Of a stretch of 8,102 nucleotides of DNA, positions 6,622-8,102 are shown piece after piece; positions within the stretch are counted from its first letter, which is position 1; every line of letters begins with the position of its first letter. The DNA lies in assembly GCA_023250755.1 (NCBI GenBank), contig JAHFAC010000072.1, forward strand, positions 1 to 8,102. The letters are read 5' to 3'. The notes beneath the pieces were generated by a model. It did no database searches, had not been told where the DNA came from, and saw nothing but the letters and a program-made list of their open reading frames with translations. The DNA is from Bacteriovoracaceae bacterium. GTDB lineage: Bacteria > Bdellovibrionota > UBA1018. The translations under genes were made by a program, and so were the position numbers.

Positions 6622-6644
6622 CTCTACTCTTCTCTCTACTCTTC
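6621..6644 (-). repeat. Perfect 12-bp tandem duplication at the lipoprotein start codon
   Basis: On the minus strand GAAGAGTAGAGA occurs twice in a row; the last A of the second copy is the A of the ATG at 6621. A decayed third copy (GAAGAGAAGACA) precedes it. The repeat supplies the only purine-rich tract near the start, so copy number could change ribosome loading without changing the protein. Confidence 0.85.
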
Positions 6645-6662
6645 TGTCTTCTCTTCACCTGG

Positions 6663-6688
6663 AGGGACTCTCTTCACTCTTTGTCCCT
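6663..6688 (-). other. Short hairpin in the lipoprotein leader
   Basis: AGGGAC and GTCCCT give a 6-bp perfect stem with a 14-base purine-rich loop in the predicted 77-base leader, about 40 bases before the ATG. It could affect message stability; it is small enough to be chance. Confidence 0.3.
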
Positions 6689-6707
6689 GCTTCTGTGTTG
6701 ATTCAAT

Positions 6708-6725
6708 TTGCATTTGTGGTGCCAA
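6708..6725 (-). promoter_or_regulatory. Sigma-54 (-24/-12) promoter for the lipoprotein gene
   Basis: The minus strand reads TTGGCACCACAAATGCAA. It has GG at -24 and GC at -12 with exactly 10 bases between, and matches the consensus TTGGCAC-N5-TTGC except for A in place of the first T of TTGC. Transcription would start near 6698 and give a leader of about 77 bases. No good sigma-70 promoter was seen for this gene. Sigma-54 promoters need an NtrC-type activator, and one is encoded in this window (1161-2534); whether that one acts here is inference. Confidence 0.7.
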
Positions 6726-6749
6726 AAGTGACACAGGACAAGTTCATTT

Positions 6750-6776
6750 AAAAATCCTATGGATTCAATAGGTTTT
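6750..6776 (-). terminator. Weak candidate intrinsic terminator of the right-hand gene
   Basis: Read on the minus strand: AAAA, a 5-bp stem CCTAT/ATAGG with a 7-base loop, then ATTTTT, about 50 bases after the stop at 6823. The layout is that of a terminator, but the stem is short and AT-rich. It overlaps one of the inverted repeats proposed as an activator site; both readings cannot be equally favoured without data. Confidence 0.35.
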
Positions 6777-6804
6777 GGAGTGTGATTCAAAATGAGAGTT
6801 GAAT
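6756..6804. promoter_or_regulatory. Possible activator binding region upstream of the sigma-54 promoter
   Basis: Two short inverted repeats lie at about -58 to -106 from the predicted start: CCTAT-N7-ATAGG (6756-6772) and ATTCAA-N8-TTGAAT (6785-6804). GATTCAA occurs at 6762 and 6784, 22 bases apart (two helical turns), and once more at 6700. The distance is that of typical enhancer sites, but the arms are only 5 and 6 bp. Confidence 0.4.
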
Positions 6805-6822
6805 GAAAGACGTGCAGGCCTG

Positions 6823-8102
6823 TCAAAACACTGTACAGCTGAAAAGCAACTCATTGAGTTCGCGAATTTTGAGGGTCTGCTCACCGTGAGATCTTAAAAT
6901 ATCCCCTGCCGTGGTTTCAGCGAGTTCTAATTGCCGGGGGAGTTTCACAAATTGCATCAGCTCATGCCAGGTCGGATGCGTTAGCCCCTCAAGTTGGTCC
7001 CAGATCATATCTAAAATGCGGGGTTGGTGGGACGCGAGGTGAAGGTGCAACCCTTTTTCGCTGGCTAGTAAAATACCGGGAGTAGGGGCTTTGACTCTCT
7101 CGATCAGGGCGATTGGAAGATGAAGGGGAAGAGATCCTGAAAATTGGACATGCCCCCCTAAGGTGACGGGGATGCACTCTGTTTTTGGGAGGATCTCAAG
7201 GATTCCACGCCATGAAATCGATCCGTCGGGGCGAACCAATGAAAAAAGACGACGCTGACCTGTTTGAATTTGAGCCAAGACGCGAGACGTCCTGACAAAG
7301 AGCGCTGCTCGAATTTCATTTCCGGCCTCGTCTCGCGCTAAGTTTGAAAGTTTTTCTTTCACCCCTTTTGGCTGATAGGCAAGGTCTGATGCCAATCTTT
7401 CCCATTCACCTGGTAGGGGCTGAGCAAAAAGTGACTTAAGAGGTTGGTTAGAGGCGGGATTCGCACCGAGTACTTGGAGCAAAAGCTTTGGGACAGGAAT
7501 AAATTTCATGACCTGTTCATTGATGATCCATTTCTCTCCCTTGCGTTCAGTCTGATGATCAAGCCACTGTTGAACAAGAGCAGATTCCAAATAAGCGCAG
7601 AGCGGTGCAATCCAAGTTTCATCCGAGAGCAAAATCACAAAGCCGCTGCCTTTGACGGGTTCTCCAGGTCGGGGAAGCGCCTTCGCGACGAGCTTTCGTT
7701 TTCCGTCGCTGTAATCTGCCGTGATCCAAAGTCCACAGAGGGGTCGGGTAAATGACCAGGTGTGACCTTGTTGAGGATCACCTTCAGGGGTAGGACGAAT
7801 GGTTGAAACGCTGGCGAGGGGAAGCGATTTGGATCGAAGATCCTCTAAGCCTCGGGTAACCTCTTGTGTGGCGGGACTAGGCCAAGCCTCTGACCATTCT
7901 TTTTGGGCAGTGGGACTTTGGAGTGGGCGAATCTGCCAATGTTCGCGTGTGCCCACCGATCGTTGAAATGCTTGAAGTGCATCCCCTAAGATGAGCGGCA
8001 CCTCAATATGACTCCGGATCTGTCCTTCGATGGAAATTCTGAGGGGGCGATGCTGAGAACGTTCTTGCAAATTGGGTTCACGACAGAACAGATAAAGGTA
8101 TT
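6823..8102 (-). CDS. C-terminal part of a large protein, possibly a DNA-methyltransferase-type recognition region; 5' end outside window
   Basis: The frame is open to the right edge (last visible residues before 8070 read YLYLFCREPNL), so 425 residues are the C-terminal part of a larger protein. The TTG at 8070 is not a credible start. The stretch FVILLSDETW, CAYLESALVQQWL, KGEKWIINEQVMKFIPVP resembles the end of target-recognition regions in type IIG/Eco57I-like and other N6-adenine methyltransferases (typically N-S-K-L..W.., then a K-G-x-x-Y/W segment and Q-I-P-I-P). The methyltransferase motifs (such as NPPY) would lie outside the window, so this is a weak suggestion. The rest (such as RRLFSLVRPDGSISWRG, ALIERVKAP) is mixed alpha/beta, with no membrane helix. 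It is followed by the 200-base gap holding the sigma-54-type promoter. Confidence 0.6.
   Translation of the reverse strand, partial: YLYLFCREPNLQERSQHRPLRISIEGQIRSHIEVPLILGDALQAFQRSVGTREHWQIRPLQSPTAQKEWSEAWPSPATQEVTRGLEDLRSKSLPLASVSTIRPTPEGDPQQGHTWSFTRPLCGLWITADYSDGKRKLVAKALPRPGEPVKGSGFVILLSDETWIAPLCAYLESALVQQWLDHQTERKGEKWIINEQVMKFIPVPKLLLQVLGANPASNQPLKSLFAQPLPGEWERLASDLAYQPKGVKEKLSNLARDEAGNEIRAALFVRTSRVLAQIQTGQRRLFSLVRPDGSISWRGILEILPKTECIPVTLGGHVQFSGSLPLHLPIALIERVKAPTPGILLASEKGLHLHLASHQPRILDMIWDQLEGLTHPTWHELMQFVKLPRQLELAETTAGDILRSHGEQTLKIRELNELLFSCTVF

Noticed and set aside
6353..6658. Minus-strand frame of 101 residues overlapping the lipoprotein start
   Set aside because: It is a shifted frame over the lipoprotein signal sequence with Arg/Ser-rich, Pro-rich random-looking content.
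6821..6826. TTGACA on the minus strand, a possible -35 element for the lipoprotein gene
   Set aside because: It overlaps a stop codon, no -10 element follows at 16-18 bases, and it is 200 bases from the gene.

Overview
The window (about half G+C) carries genes on both strands and looks like a chromosomal segment of a free-living or predatory Gram-negative bacterium. The protein style suggests a Bdellovibrio-like or other deltaproteobacteria-type lineage: an NtrC-type two-component pair, a sigma-54-like promoter, a cytoplasmic-looking ChaN-domain protein and a short lipoprotein. This placement is an impression from the sequences, not a search result.

Left part, plus strand (2-2534): the 3' part of a membrane histidine kinase gene, overlapping by 8 bases the gene for a sigma-54-activating response regulator (receiver, AAA+ with GAFTGA, Fis-type helix-turn-helix). 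The kinase ATP-binding domain contains an in-frame insert built from 12-bp tandem repeats. A short AT-rich island follows in the opposite direction (2572-3335): a Phd/VapB-like antitoxin gene, a VapC-like PIN toxin gene overlapping it by 4 bases, and an upstream perfect inverted repeat inside a promoter that may make a leaderless message.

Middle, minus strand (3382-5833): two tightly spaced genes, an unrecognised 232-residue protein and then a 581-residue protein with an N-terminal ChaN-like (haem-binding uptake, Tiki superfamily) domain and about 340 residues of unrecognised C-terminal sequence.

Right part, minus strand (5929-8102): a gene for a predicted 230-residue lipoprotein, preceded by a good -24/-12 (sigma-54) promoter with short inverted repeats at enhancer distance, and then the 3' part of a large gene that runs off the right edge and weakly resembles the target-recognition part of DNA methyltransferase/type IIG enzymes.

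The most interesting points are a possible regulatory link between the NtrC-type pair and the sigma-54-like promoter of the lipoprotein gene, and three separate 12-bp tandem repeats: two in the kinase catalytic domain and one in the lipoprotein leader at the start codon. No tRNA, rRNA, CRISPR array or insertion sequence was seen.
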